64,000 nucleotides of DNA from Torymus aiolomorphi (Eukaryota > Arthropoda > Insecta > Hymenoptera > Torymidae), in the NCBI GenBank assembly GCA_036365515.1, contig CM070877.1:63236022-63300021 (forward strand), given 5' to 3'. The stretch's first letter is position 1; each line of letters begins with the position of its first letter. The notes under the pieces are model-generated. The model ran no database searches. It saw only the letters and a program-made list of their open reading frames with translations, and was not told the DNA's origin. The position numbers were made by a program, and so were the translations under genes. Positions 22,991-35,554 of the stretch are shown one piece after another.

Positions 22991-24783
22991 GCATTAACAG
23001 TTTCTTTTTTGCCTTTAATAACCGCAGATTTCGTTTTTTCTACGCGAAGAAAGTACGACATTTGTGTTCGCTAAAATAATTTCTTTCTCATAGATTTTAT
23101 ATTAAGAATCTAAGCGTGTTTGAGATACGTAAAATACATAGAATTTGCCCTTTTCTATGCCTTATACAATATTAAGTACATTCGAAAATTTGAATGGCAT
23201 GCGACCTAATAACAACGTTTTCATTAACCGTTCATGTTTTGCTTTTTATAACCGCATATTTGTTAAATCATAAATTTCAACTTTTCTACGCGAAGAAAAT
23301 TGAACATTCATGTTCACTAAAATAATTCTCTTCGAATAGTTTTTACATTAAGAACCGAAGCGTCTTTTATTAACTATAAGACGCATAAAATACATAAAAT
23401 TTTCCCTCTCTATAACTTATGCAATATTAAACATTTAACTGTGCGTACTTACACGATGTTGCCTTGCGTCCTACTCGTCATGTAAATCCTTCCATTTTTG
23501 ATTCTCTAGTGAAGTGGAATCATGATTTTTAATCAAGTCTGTTATCCACGAAGATACGGAATACCGACCGCTGTCGCTGAGAAACGCGAATAATATTAAC
23601 CCCATGCACAAAGAAGATGGACTGAAGGACGATAAAGGTAACGGAGGTATCGTGTAGTAGTTCAACCGCGAGCGGCGAAACAGGGGAGGGGGAAACGTTG
23701 CTCACGTGATCTATCGAGCATGGATTGATACACGGGAAAAAGTAGGTAGGGGTTAAGGCGATGTGAACCTCAAAATCAACCCAATTTCATTATTTAATTA
23801 ATAAACATACGAACGTTTATTTGGAAAAGCAATTCTTTCAGGCGCTCCGTGTATGTAAATACTATGCTCAATTTTTTTTGTTAGTAATTTTATTATTATT
23901 TGCAAAAGAAATAGACATTCTAAAATTTGTCGGTAAGTACACATTACCTTAAGCCAATGCACGCAGCAGCGCCATCTCAGATTAACATGTGCGTGCGCGA
24001 CTTTAAACGCACGAGAGACTGCCCCGTTTGACGATCTGCTCAGGGACTCACGTTGATGTATTTCACGGAAATTGACATTTTTTATGTTTACATTAATAAT
24101 TATATTATATCTCTATATATTACAAATTTTCATATGGGTAAAAAAGATTACAGCTGTAGAGTTTCTTAGTCTGAACTCCTCTCAGTCATATGCATACACC
24201 GATTTCTTTTGAACAAGCTCTAAAACGGACATCAAAATAATTTGTAAACAGACAAGAATTTTTCGTTAAATGTGCCCCGGTAACATTTTCTTGAATCTTG
24301 ACTGAATAATTTATTCATTCTTACTCAGAGAAAAATATTAAATTAAAAATTAAAACTTTTTGTAATTTATACAAAACAAAATTATGCATACCTGTGACTA
24401 AAAATACTAAATATATTCAATATACCGTTGGCAAAAGCGCTTATTACAAGCTCTCTCATTATATTGCTAATTATATATACAAGAACAGTCGGCGGGAATA
24501 ACAAATTATTTAGTTAAGTTAATAGTTTATGTTGCTAACTGAACTGATTTGATCATATATTTGAACATATATAAAAAAGAGAGAATTTAAAAGAAAATGA
24601 GAAAATTTATTCTATGCCTCTTTCAGCATGTCTCATAGCTGTTATCTATAACATTTAATTTGATTCGATGATTTAAATAATAAATACCGCTTGATTTTTA
24701 ACTAAACTAAAATACTCATAATTATTTGAGAACTTGATAAAAATTATCGTTCGAGTAATACAATAGAAATATACAAAACATAC
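22991..24783. other. Arm spacer, no gene recognised
   Basis: It pairs with 28086-29690. A short minus-strand open frame (23665-23471) ending WKDLHDE has no recognised domain. A dispersed repeat with TTTATTTGGAAAA and CTCCGTGTATG (23770-23875) recurs at 46860-46960 and 47815-47875. Confidence 0.5.
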
Positions 24784-25838
24784 TTTATATTCATAAAGTT
24801 CCATAACTGCTGAAGTTGTTATATCTGATAATTGATTTTTATCAAATTCATTCTCAAGTTTTGAGATGAATGTATCAAGTCTTCCCTCTTGGGCCATTGA
24901 AAACAATGGTAATTTATCATGTGTATGATTGCTTATTAAATTTTCCGAGATTTTTATAGTTGTTGTCTTTTCTTGTACTAATACTAAAGGCTCCAATTCT
25001 GTCATGGAACGCGCGACAGCAAAAATACTTAAAAAAATATCATGCACTGTAAAAAAACTTACAACAAAGTTTCGGAATAATTTATCTCATAAAAAAATTT
25101 ATTTTACCATTCCTGTGAAAATCCAACAGTAGAAGTTAATTGAAGAACTTTAGGCTCGACATCAGTACTACCAGTAAATAATGCTATAGCCATTATCATT
25201 GCAATTGTTTCTTCTGTAATGCTTCTGTATAGAGTGTTAACCAATGTGTATTATTAGTGGCTAAGTCTGTTATGAGAGCTAATGCATGAATATAAAAATT
25301 TGTCGATGGATCCTGCAAAAAATTCCACTTGTTAAAATCGCAATCACATTATATCATATTTTTAATTATTACATTTTCTATAGCTCTTGAAAAAGTTGCA
25401 CCAGTTCTGTCAAATTTTTCTCTATTTCGAAAGTTTTTTTTTCGTAATCCCCATCCATATCATCATCTTCCTTTTAAATTATAAGTGTCAATACGGATAA
25501 GTCTAATTCTTCTAAAACTTCTGCATTATTTCTTGTGCTTCGAGAATCAACAACAATAGTTCTAATAAGGGCTAATGCTTTTGAACCAACCTACGTAATA
25601 CACAGTTATTATCCATTTATTAAAAGAAAGTTTTTAAATATTTAACACGTAACTTACATATTCTATAGGGACCCATGATGTAGCTGCTTTAATAATTACT
25701 GGATATAATTGCACTAAATTTGTTATTTTCAATTTAACCAATGACAGTAAAAAATCCATAACAAGACTTACACATTCTCTATTAGAAACATCTTTTAACG
25801 TTTCCAAAATATTTTTTACATTTTCTGAATAACTAAAA
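24784..25838 (-). pseudogene. CIP2A-like gene fragment, left arm
   Basis: Exons of an armadillo-type protein most like CIP2A, an inhibitor of protein phosphatase 2A in animals. On the minus strand it keeps the exon YSENVKN... (25838 onward), VGSKALALIR, an exon with LALITDLATNNTHWLTLYTE, and the exon SENLISNHTHDKLPLFSMAQ...QLSDITTSAVMELYEYK, ending at an intact GTATGT donor (24783). At the site where the right copy has a stop, this copy reads VLQLTSTVGFSQEW without one. It lacks about 145 bp present on the right (27346-27490), with AGCTA at the junction. A stop is present at the end of TLII. The gene is incomplete at both ends. Confidence 0.75.
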
Positions 25839-25848
25839 GAAATTAATG

Positions 25849-26188
25849 AATGTGTAAGTCTTGTTATGGATTTTTTACTTTCATTGGTTAAATTAAAAGT
25901 AACAAATTTAGTGCAATTATATCCAGTAATTATTAAAGCAGCTACATCATGGGGCCATATAGAATATGTAAGTTACGTGTTAAATATTTTAAAACTTTCT
26001 TTTAATAAATGGATAATAACTGTGTATTAAGTATGTTGGTTCAAAAGCATTAGCCCTTATTAGAACTACTGTTGTTGATTCTCGAAGAACAAGAAATAAT
26101 ACAGAAGTTTTAGAAGAATTAGACTTATCAGTATTGACACTTATAATTCAAAAGGAAGATGATATGGGTGGAGATTACGAAAAAAAGC
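25849..26188 (+). pseudogene. Third, partial CIP2A-like copy at the centre
   Basis: A direct copy of about 26947-27290, reading CVSLVMDFLLSLVKLKVTNL, then VGSKALALIRTTVVDSRRT. It carries no stop where both other copies have one (TLIIQKEDD here). The acceptor is altered to ATTAAG|TATG. It begins within a dozen bases of the inner end of the left arm in inverted orientation, so 25771-25790 and 25849 onward can fold together. Upstream exons follow it after 26200. Confidence 0.85.
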
Positions 26189-26267
26189 TACTTTTATTTT
26201 TTTATTATTTTAAAATTATCTTGATAATTTTCAGTCCAATATTCAATGTTTTCATTTTTTCTTTTAG

Positions 26268-28085
26268 GCAAATTTAACATCAGAAAAACGCATAAGAGCC
26301 TTGAAACTTTTACAAGAATTAACTTATGGGATCAAAATCTCATGGCAAGAAGCACATTTACCATATCTAATAATAACTTTATCACAATGGGTAACTCAAT
26401 CTAGTGAAGAAGAAGTTATTACACTTTCATTAGATGTAGTATTGGTTAATTTATGTTATAAAAATTTGCCTGCGGTATACGTGTAACTGTGTAGTGTTAA
26501 TACAAAAACATTTCTACAAAGTGTAGTGAGAACTCGATGACAGAATATTAGCATAAGTGTGCAATGTTGCAAATTATTAATTATTCTGGAGCACTCAAAT
26601 AGTGACATCATAGACACGTATATTTTAGATGTTGCAGCAGTTACTTTTACAAATTGATATTTGTATTATATTATATAATATGTATTATATTATACAATAT
26701 TGAATGATTTCCAACTTTAAAAAATGAAGATGTACTTTTATTAAGACACATAATAGATTTCTTTGACGATATTAAACAAAATGAACGTTTTAAAACAGTT
26801 CTTTTATCTTTACCAAAGTGAGTGTATTATTATTTTTAATTAAATAATTATTAATAGATTAGTACAGTTAATCATTCAATCATTTTTTTTAGTTATTCAG
26901 AAAATGTAAAAAATATTTTGGAAACGATAAAAGGTGTTTCTAATAGAGAATGTGTAAGTCTTGTTATGGATTTTTTACTATCATTGGTTAAATTAAAAGT
27001 AACAAATTTAGTGCAAATATATCCAGTAATTATTAAAGCAGCTACATCATGGGTCGCTATAGAATATGTAAGTTACGTGTTAAATACTTTAAAACTTTCT
27101 TTTAATAAATGGATAATAACTGTGTATTACGTAGGTTGGTTCAAAAGCATTAGCCCTTATTAGAACTATTGTTGTTGATTCTCGAAGAACAAGAAATAAT
27201 ACAGAAGTTTTAGAAGAATTAGACTTATTAGTATTGACACTTATAATTTAAAAGGAAGATGATGATATGGGTGGGGACTACGAAAAAAAAACTTTCGAAA
27301 TAGAGAAAAACTTGTCAGAACTGGTGCAACATTTTCAAGAGCTAGTCAAGACTCCTTCTATAAGAACAAAAGTATTTGAAGTATTTGCAGTACAAAATAT
27401 GCGGACTTTACTGAAAACAATACTTCGTTGTAATAACTCAGAATTATTACAAAAGTCAAAAAATCTTATTCATGTTAGTATAAGCTATAGAAAATGTAAT
27501 AATTAAAAATATGATATAATGTGATTGCGATTTTAACAAGTGGAAATTTTTGCAGGAACCATCGACAAATTTTTATATTCATGGATTAGCTCTCATAACA
27601 GACTTAGCTACTAATAATACACATTGGTTAACACTCTATACAGAAGCATTACAGAAGAAACAATTGCAAATGATAATGGCTATAGCATTATTTACTGGTA
27701 ATACTGATGTCGACACGAAAGTTCTTCAATAAACTTCTACTGTTGGATTTTCACAGGAATGGTAAAATAAATTTTTTTATGAGATAAATTATTCCGAAAC
27801 TTTGTTGTAAGTTTTTTTACAGTGCATGATATTTTTTTAAGTATTTTTGCTGTCGCGCGTTCCATGACAGAATTGGAGCCTTTAGTATTAGTACAAGAAA
27901 AGACAACAACTACAAAAATCTCGGAAAATTTAATAAGCCATCATACACATGAAAAATTACCACTGTTTTCAATGGCCCAAGAGGGAAGACTTGATACATT
28001 CATCTCAAAACTTGAGAATGAATTTGATAAAAATCAATTATCAGATATAACAACTTCAGCAGTTATGGAACTTTATGAATATAAA
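26268..28085 (+). pseudogene. CIP2A-like gene fragment, centre and right arm
   Basis: The first exon begins after TTTTAG and reads RALKLLQELTYGIKISWQ...LITLSQWVTQSSEEEVITLSLDVVLVNLCYKNL. This aligns in order and spacing with the N-terminal armadillo region of animal CIP2A (LLQ-LTY, QSSE-E, L-NLC). The reading frame then breaks near 26480 and contains stops to about 26740. Further exons are 26892-27067, about 27135-27472, 27556-27761 and 27823-28085, with GT/AG boundaries. Stops are seen at TLII* (near 27250) and VLQ* (near 27730). The C-terminal coiled coil of CIP2A is not present. The protein would act on PP2A-B56 complexes and in mitotic DNA-break tethering if whole; this copy cannot make it. 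Confidence 0.78.
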
Positions 28086-30275
28086 GTATGTTTTGTATAT
28101 TTCTATTGTATTACTCGAACGATAATTTTTATCAAGTTCTCAAATAATTATGAGTATTTTAGTTTAGTTAAAAATCAAGCGGTATTTATTATTTAAATCA
28201 TCGAATCAAATTAAATGTTATAGATGACAGTTATGAGACATGCTGAAAGAGGCATAGAATAAATTTTCTCATTTCCTCTTAAATTCTCTCCTTTTTATAT
28301 ATGTTCAAATATATGATCAAATCAGTTCAGTTAGCAACATAAACTATTAACTTAACTAAATAATTTGTTATTCCCGCCGACTGTTCTTGTATATATAATT
28401 AGCAATATAATGAGATAGCTTGTAATATGCGCTTTTGCCAACGGTATATTGAATATATTTAGTATTTTTAGTCACAAGTATGCATAATTATGTTTTGTAT
28501 AAATTACAAAAAATTTTAATATTTAATTTAATATTTTTCTCTGAGTAAGAATGAATAAATTATTCAGTCAAGATTCAAGAAAATGTTACCGGGGCACATT
28601 TAACGAAAAATTCTTGTCTGCTTACAAATTATTTTGATGTCCGTTTTAGAGCTTGTTTAAAAGAAATCGGTGTATGCATATGACTGAGAGGAGTTCAGAC
28701 TAAGAAACACTACAGCTGTAATCTTTTTTACCCATATGAAAATTTGTAATATATAGAGATATAATATAATTATGAATGTAAACATAAGAAATATCAATTT
28801 CCGTGAAATACATCAACGTGAGTCCCTGAGCAGATCGTCAAACGGGGCACTCTCTCGTGCGTTTAAAGTCGCGCACGCACATGCTAATCTGAGATGGCGC
28901 TGCTGCGTGCATCGGCTTAACCCCGACCTACTTTTTCCCGTGTATCAATCCATGCGCGTTAGATCACGTGACCAACGTTTCCCCCTCCCCTGATTCGCCG
29001 CTCGCGGTTGAACTACTACACGATACCTCCGTTACCTTTATCGTCATTCAGTCGATCTTCTTTGTACATGGGGTTAATATTACTCGCGTCTTCTCAGCGA
29101 CAGCGGCCGGTATTCCGTATCTACGTGGATAACAGACTTGATTAAAAATCATGATTCCACTGCACCAGAGAATCAAAAATGGAAGGATTTACATGACGAG
29201 TAGGACGCAAGGCAACATAGTGTAAGTACACACAGTTAAATGTTTAATATTGCAAAAGTTATAGAAAGGCAAAATTTTATGTATTTTATGCGTCTTATAG
29301 TTAATAAAAGACGCTTCGGTTCTTAATGTAAAAACGATGCGAAAAGAATTATTTTAGTGAACATGAATGTTCAATTTTCTTCGCGTAGAAAAGATGAAAT
29401 TTACGGTTTAACCAATATGCGGTTATAAAAAGCAAAACATAAACTGTTAATGGAAACGTTGTTATTAGGTCGCGTGCCAGTCAAATTTTCGAATGTACTT
29501 CATATTGTATAAGGCATAGAAAAGGGCAAATTCTACGTATTTGAGGTATCTCAAACACGCTTAGATTCTTAATATAAAATCTATGAGAAAGAAATTATTT
29601 TAGAGAACACAAATGTCGGACTTTCTTCGCGTATAAAAAACGAAATCTGTGGTTATTAAAGGCAAAAAAGAAACTATTAATGCAAACGTTGTTACTAGGT
29701 CGTGCGTCATACAAAATTTCGAAAGCAAGAATTCTGAGAACCAAAGCCGTTTTTTGTTGACCATCACGAGCCGGTTTACATGCGCATTTTTCACGTGAAC
29801 GCGCTCGTAGGCGTGCGGATGGGCAACCGTGAGCCAGCGCATGGGCTTGCGCCAGCCCGATTGCCAACATAAAAACGGTCGTCGCTCACTCTTGCAAGCA
29901 GGCGCTGACTTGTTTTACGTTGGTAACACGAGTTTTGCGCACGCGCCCACGCGCTGGGGCTCGGCTGTGCCCGCAATGAAGCGCGTGGCGCACGATCACG
30001 CGCGCCAACCGTGAGCGCACGCCCTATTGGCAATAACCGGCCGTCGCTTGCCGCAGCGAGCGGGCGCTGACTTGTTCTACATTGGCAATAGGCCATGTCT
30101 ATGTTCTACGAGCTCTGGTCTAACAAATTTTTGCGATTAAAGTAAATGGATTGATTTCATAAACAATGCTATTAATATCATTTTTTTTTTCTTTTTATAA
30201 CATCATTGATTGATTTCTTCTCCTTACTTCCACAGGATACTATCTATTGTTTTCAACTTCTATTGCGTTTTCTAG
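28086..30275. other. Arm spacer between CIP2A-like and MULE-type copies
   Basis: It mirrors 22290-24783. GC-rich 29690-30115 corresponds to the tandem-repeat region of the left arm but has one, not two, 120-bp units. No gene was recognised. Confidence 0.6.
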
Positions 30276-33200
30276 GTACTTCAAGTGTAAAAATGTATCA
30301 TTTTGTTTCGGCACTCCGAAGCTGGATTTGACAAACATCAACGAAATCGTCGAGTCAAACCCGCACAGTGCGGCGTGCATTCCGGATGACAACGCAATTG
30401 TGACTGCGCATTTTAAAGACGCAATAAGGACCAAAATACAACGGCAGTACTATCGATTGCGAGATCTTTACGACACAATGGCGTTAATGGAATTAATCAT
30501 TATTACTATAGTTAAAGTATTTTAGCTTCTTCTCCAATAACTTCCTTTACGATCTCAGATATCCGGAAGCTGCTGCGTTGGTGCCGTTCAACACTTTACG
30601 GCCGTCGATGAAGTCATGGAGACGCGCGGTGTATCCGGCCCAACCCAATTCATTACTGGAATTTTCCTTTCAGTTAGTCGACCCTGCTAACAACCTGCTT
30701 CTCCAATACCACAGTGGTGAACTCCAAAGTCATTTGATCACGGACGGCAATATTAATTCGCATCTTATGCTCTCGGACCAGCAATTTTTGAATTTTATTC
30801 AAGGGTACGTTACACAATATTTCATTGATGGAACGTTCCAAACAACACCTAATATGGATGAAACGTACCAGCTAATAACGTTGATGGGCGTGTTTCATGG
30901 GCATAGTCATTTTCTCAAGTAGATATAACCTGTTTCGAGTAATATCTTAATATTTTTAACATCTATTGTTTTCATGCATTTTTACAGGTTCTTCCCTTAG
31001 TATGGATTTTGATGAGCCGGAAAACAGAGGTCTCTTATACAGCGGTTTGACGAGGAATTCGGAGGCTGATGCCAGAGGCTCGATTCATGCTTGTGATGGC
31101 CGATTTTGAATTGGGTCTTCGAAACGCCATTAATAATGTATTCGACGGCGTTTTTGTGGCAGGTTGCCACTTCCATTATTGCCGAGTGAGTGGAGTATTT
31201 TTCAAATTAATTTGATAATCATTTCAATATCCGATCTTAAATATATAATTTTTATCTACGAATTTATTTATAATTTTTATTGTGTGCAGAGGCAATACTT
31301 GCAAAATTAAAGGATTTGCAACTAACTAACTTTATTGAAGATAATGAAGCAGCGAACGTTTTCACCAGAAAAATGATGGCGCTAGCTTTTCTACCAGAGG
31401 ATTCGATAATAGTTGCATTTGAAGACCTGTGTGCACGTCTCACTAGAAATGCCAGGTAGAGATTCACAAATTTCATCAATTATTTTCAAAACTTTTGGAT
31501 TGGAAAAATATCTACAAGTGGATTCTCTATGTTTGGTATTCCAAACAGAACCAACAATAGCAACGAAGCTTATCATAGCCGCTTGCTGCATCGTTTGGGG
31601 GTCCACCCGACGCCATGGGATTTTTTCTGTAATTTTTTATATCCTGTTTTATATTATTTGAATATAATTTAAGTTGTGTATTTTACATTTTTAATCTTTT
31701 GTCAGGCAAACTAAAACGAATTATGCAACAGAATAGGGTTGATTTCACCGCTCTGGAACGAGGCAATGCTGTGCGCCGGCCACCGCGTTTTGAAACGGCT
31801 TATCGAAACCAGCAACTGCAAAGAGGTGATTTACTTCTTTTTTCATTATTTTCTCATTCAGATAGAGGCATCATATTGCTTTCACTTGGTATACTATTAA
31901 TCAGTCTCGTATACTACACTTCGTGCATATGGGTATCTAGTGTTAAAAGGCAATCGGTGGTCGAATAATTTTCGCGGAATCCACTGCGGTGTTTATTAAT
32001 AATTTTATGAGTATAAAGTTACAAACGTAGTCTTTTGTTTATTATATTTTCAGGTTAAGGAGATGAGCCCGTAGTTTTTTTTTATTGAATTTAAATTTTC
32101 CTGGTTTTAATATAGGCACGACTATTGCTTTTTTCCATTTCTTTGGGAATAACTATTTTGTCTCCATTAAATTATATCGATTCAGTAGTGTTATTACATG
32201 GTTGTTTTCCGGTAATTTTTTAAGCAATATGTTGGATATTACATCTGGTCCTGAACTTGAATTCTTGCTGGAGTCAATTACCATTTTTAATTCTTTCATT
32301 GTCATTTCGTTGTTTATTCTTGATTTGTTGTTATTAATTATGTTAATGTCTATTTCTGTTGGTCTATTTTAGATTTAATTTTTATGTTGTAAGAATGTGT
32401 GATTGTAGTTGTTGTCACTAGAGTTTTATACAAAATTATGTGCAATGATACAAGCAATTTCTATTGAATTTTTTTCTTTTAAAGTAGAAAATGGATGCTT
32501 GTTTACGTCTTTTTCTTGCTTTTATTTTTTGCCATACTTTAGGGCTAGGTAATTGATAATTTATAGATTGTAGAAATCATAGCCAGGACTTTTTATAACT
32601 TTAATCGTTCTTCTTGCCACCGCCTTGGAGCGTTGAAATTCTATCTTATTTTCCATAGCTTTATTTCTTTTGTATTTATTAAGATCCTTTTTTGGAATTT
32701 TTTATAGCTTTTTTACAATCATCATTCCACTATGGTGTATTTTTATTTTGATGTTGTCCAGTAGCCTTTTGGCTATAAATTTAAATCAAATTTATTAATT
32801 GATTTATGACATTTTATACAATATTTTTATTTTTAATGCAGCTTGACGTATGTTGTATTTGCGAGATATAACGTCGCAACAGTTTTTTGTAATTGGGGCC
32901 AATTTAATTGGCCGAAATTATTTGCAAAGATTTGAATCCCTCACCGAAGAAGCCGTTGGCGAGATATTGGAACTGGAACACCGCTTCCAAGGGCAATTAT
33001 TGATAAATAATCGAGGTTAGCCTTCTTTTATATTATTATTTATTTGATTACACATCAAAACTACTCGCTATTATAACATTTTGAAATTTAACGTAGAAAT
33101 TTAAACATTACATGTTTCATTAATTAAATCGAAAAGTACTATTAACGACTTGAATATTAATTTACATGTTTTTTTTCTTTATTTAGGGATTGATCCAGAT

Positions 33201-33971
33201 TTCGATTTTCGAATCATTGCGGCATTTCGAGTGAATGAAAGAATTGAGATACAGAATAGACTACTCCAGGAAGAACCAATGGAAGTAGAAGAAGATGACG
33301 AGCCAGACAACAGTAAGTATTTTGTACAATATATTAAAGATAGCATTTTTTAATTAAATAGTATTATTTAATTGTGTTTTGATTCAGACGAACAGCAGGC
33401 CGCCGCCGTCCAGGCAATCGAAAATATTGAAGGTTAGTACTTTTTTGCACCAAAGATGATTTCTTTTTGTATATTATTTGCTTAGAGAAAATGTTTTACT
33501 TACTTGCAGATGTGCCTCAAGGGGTTCGCCGCAGGCGGGCAAGGCGTAGAAGGCAGAGAAGGCCTAGGAATGCCGAAAGGGGTGGTAGAAATCTCAGATT
33601 TAGAGGAGGCACGGGCAGAGAAATCGCAGAAGTCATCCCACCCGCTATCGATGTAGTCGATTTATCTGCGGGGCCTAACCTCGACGAAGGAATCGTCGAG
33701 GTTATTCCGCCCTTGATCCACGTGGTGGATTTAGCTGCCGGACCTAATATCGACGAAGGAATCGTCGACATTATCCCGCCCATCATCCAACCAGTAGATT
33801 TAGCTGCCGGACCTAAAATCGACGAAGGAATCGTTGAAGCAATTCTGCCCATGATCCAGCTAGTGGATTTAGCTGACGAGCCTAATCTCAACGAAGTCGA
33901 TGTTATCCCACCTCCTGTCGATGACATTGCTGATGAGGGACATAATCAAGCTGTTGCTCTAGAAAATCCAG
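30276..33971 (+). pseudogene. MULE-transposase gene copy, right arm (body)
   Basis: Exons inferred from splice signals are 30276-30488, 30559-30904, 30988-31185, 31290-31630, about 31706-31820, 32842-33015, 33187-33312, 33388-33432 and 33510-33971. They carry YFIDGTFQTTP, MADFELGLRNAI with CHFHY, and NSNEAYHSRLLHRLGV, the D-D-E set of a MULE transposase. The tail has the arginine-rich run and three 23-residue repeats (four on the left). Lesions differ from the left copy: the first donor is GG instead of GT, the second donor has lost GTA, a TGA lies near 31048 and a TAG near 31456. The tryptophan lost to TGA on the left is intact here. A C-terminal RING exon follows at 38814. Confidence 0.82.
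31960..32790 (-). pseudogene. LINE (Jockey-type) fragment, right arm
   Basis: The reverse-complement partner of 19760-20690, lying in an intron of the right MULE-type copy. The same PKKWKKA and ISLTC motifs are recoverable with stops. It was therefore in place before the duplication. Confidence 0.75.
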
Positions 33972-34196
33972 GTAATATACATTGTAACAATGAAGAAAAT
34001 ATTACTAGACAAATATCCGCGAAAAATATTCAAGTTTGTAGGGGAGAGTGGGGCATTCATTTTCTAAGAGAAACCTAGACATATAAAAGAGATAGACTGC
34101 GGATGCAGGCTAGCGAGAGTGGCACCTTTAACCATGTTTGCGCACATGTGTTAGAGAGACAGCATAAGTTCCTTCTATTACATATACCTTTCACGC

Positions 34197-34198
<2 letters not shown>

Positions 34199-34293
<95 letters not shown>
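34199..34293. repeat. (CT)n microsatellite
   Basis: The mirror of the (GA)n at 18244-18300, expanded to about 95 bp. Confidence 0.97.
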
Positions 34294-34744
34294 AACGAGT
34301 GCCACTCCCGCTAACCTGCACACACTGTATAATTATGTCTCTCTTATATCTACGTAAAAAACGCATGTTACATTTTCTTCCCCTTTTCATTATAACAGGA
34401 TAATGTTTTAGTGAAATATATTTTAGGGTTACATCATGTGTTTGGTAGCATTTGTTACTCTCTATCTCTCATCGGATCTCTCTGTTACTGTTAAATTTAA
34501 TTTAATGCGCTTATTTACTTCAATAGAAGCAACAAGAACACTTGACTAGTTAGTTTATCTATTATAAGGAAATTCAATCATTTTAAAAGGTGTTATTTAG
34601 CTTATTTGAAAACTTAAGAGTTTTAGATTATAAATACATGATAATTTTCTTCATTTGAATATAATTTAATAAATTATCTAACTGTTTAACAATACGTACG
34701 TTACTTATTCAGAAGTCCTTATTTATGATGGTTCGATGATTGAC

Positions 34745-35550
34745 ATGTCACACTCGTTCTCCCACTATTTATTAAAAAAACTCTTATTTGAAATTTTTTA
34801 CGTTAATAATGAAGCGATATTTGTTCCTCAATTCTATTTTAATAAATCAAACCTAGTAAATGAATATAAACCTTAATTAAAAATCGTAAGACATAACATC
34901 AGAAGACTGACATGATTGATGTTGATCCCTTCGTATATCAGATCCCAAATCCAGTTGTTCGATAACTGATTTATGGTCTGGAAGATTTAACCGCCGGAAA
35001 ATCGTATACACAACATGGGGATAAAGAGGGTCACCCCAGAGCACATGTATGTCTCGCCTTTGGCTCGGGTGACAATTTACACGTGCTCTGGACTGCCCAA
35101 CTCTTTACATCCTTTGTTGTGTAATATACTACATGTGACTCTTTGGATTTATAATAAGTATAAAAATTACATTTTGAAAAAAGATTTCAAAAAATGCAAA
35201 TGATTTACAAAAATAATTATTCTAAAATAAAACAAAATAAATGTTTTTACCAAAATATAACATTATAAATCCAAAGAATATATCAAATATGAAGTTATGT
35301 CGTCCACTGAGTCTAAATATTTCCTGCTGTGAAGCCATCTAGCCCATTAATCACTTATAGAACAACTGGATTTGGGAATTCCTATACAGACGGACCAAAA
35401 TCAATAATGTAATTTTTTTGAGGTAATGTTTTATGATTTTTAATGAAGATTTTAATTAACGTTTATGAAAAGAAAATCTGAGGAACAGAGATTGCACCAT
35501 TATTAACCGGGACATTTTTTGGACGGTGTACCATAAATACCAATTAAATT
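34745..35550. mobile_element. Fold-back element C (right arm) with nested MITEs
   Basis: The mirror of 17005-17810. It holds MITE D at 35005-35130 and the small AT-rich MITE E at about 35140-35275. All three nested insertions therefore predate the inverted duplication. Confidence 0.7.
35005..35130. mobile_element. Fold-back MITE D (right arm)
   Basis: The mirror of 17411-17536. The ends are GTATACACAACATGG and GTTGTGTAATATAC. The short open frame covering it is not considered a gene. Confidence 0.75.
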
Positions 35551-35554
35551 CTCC

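Larger units (their letters stand above)
8371..25838 (+). repeat. Left arm of giant inverted duplication
   Basis: The arm matches the reverse complement of about 26890-43720. Paired landmarks are 10679-10879 with 40679-40879, 16066-16270 with 36268-36470, 17411-17536 with 35005-35130, 18528-19046 with 33510-33971, 21652-21996 with 30559-30904, and 24784-25047 with 27823-28085. Stretches aligned by eye differ at roughly 2-8 % of bases, with indels. Left-only material includes the Penelope-like element (11944-15334), the (GT)n tract at 11309-11518 and a second 120-bp unit at 22871-22990. Confidence 0.95.

Noticed and set aside
22460..23079. Protein gene across the 120-bp units
   Set aside because: The frame stays open because the unit is a multiple of three; the right-arm counterpart has other frame breaks and no domain is recognised.
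26301..26486. Intact CIP2A-like N-terminal exon as a functional gene
   Set aside because: The frame fails directly after NLCYKNLPAV, and stops follow before the next recognisable exon part; upstream exons are absent.
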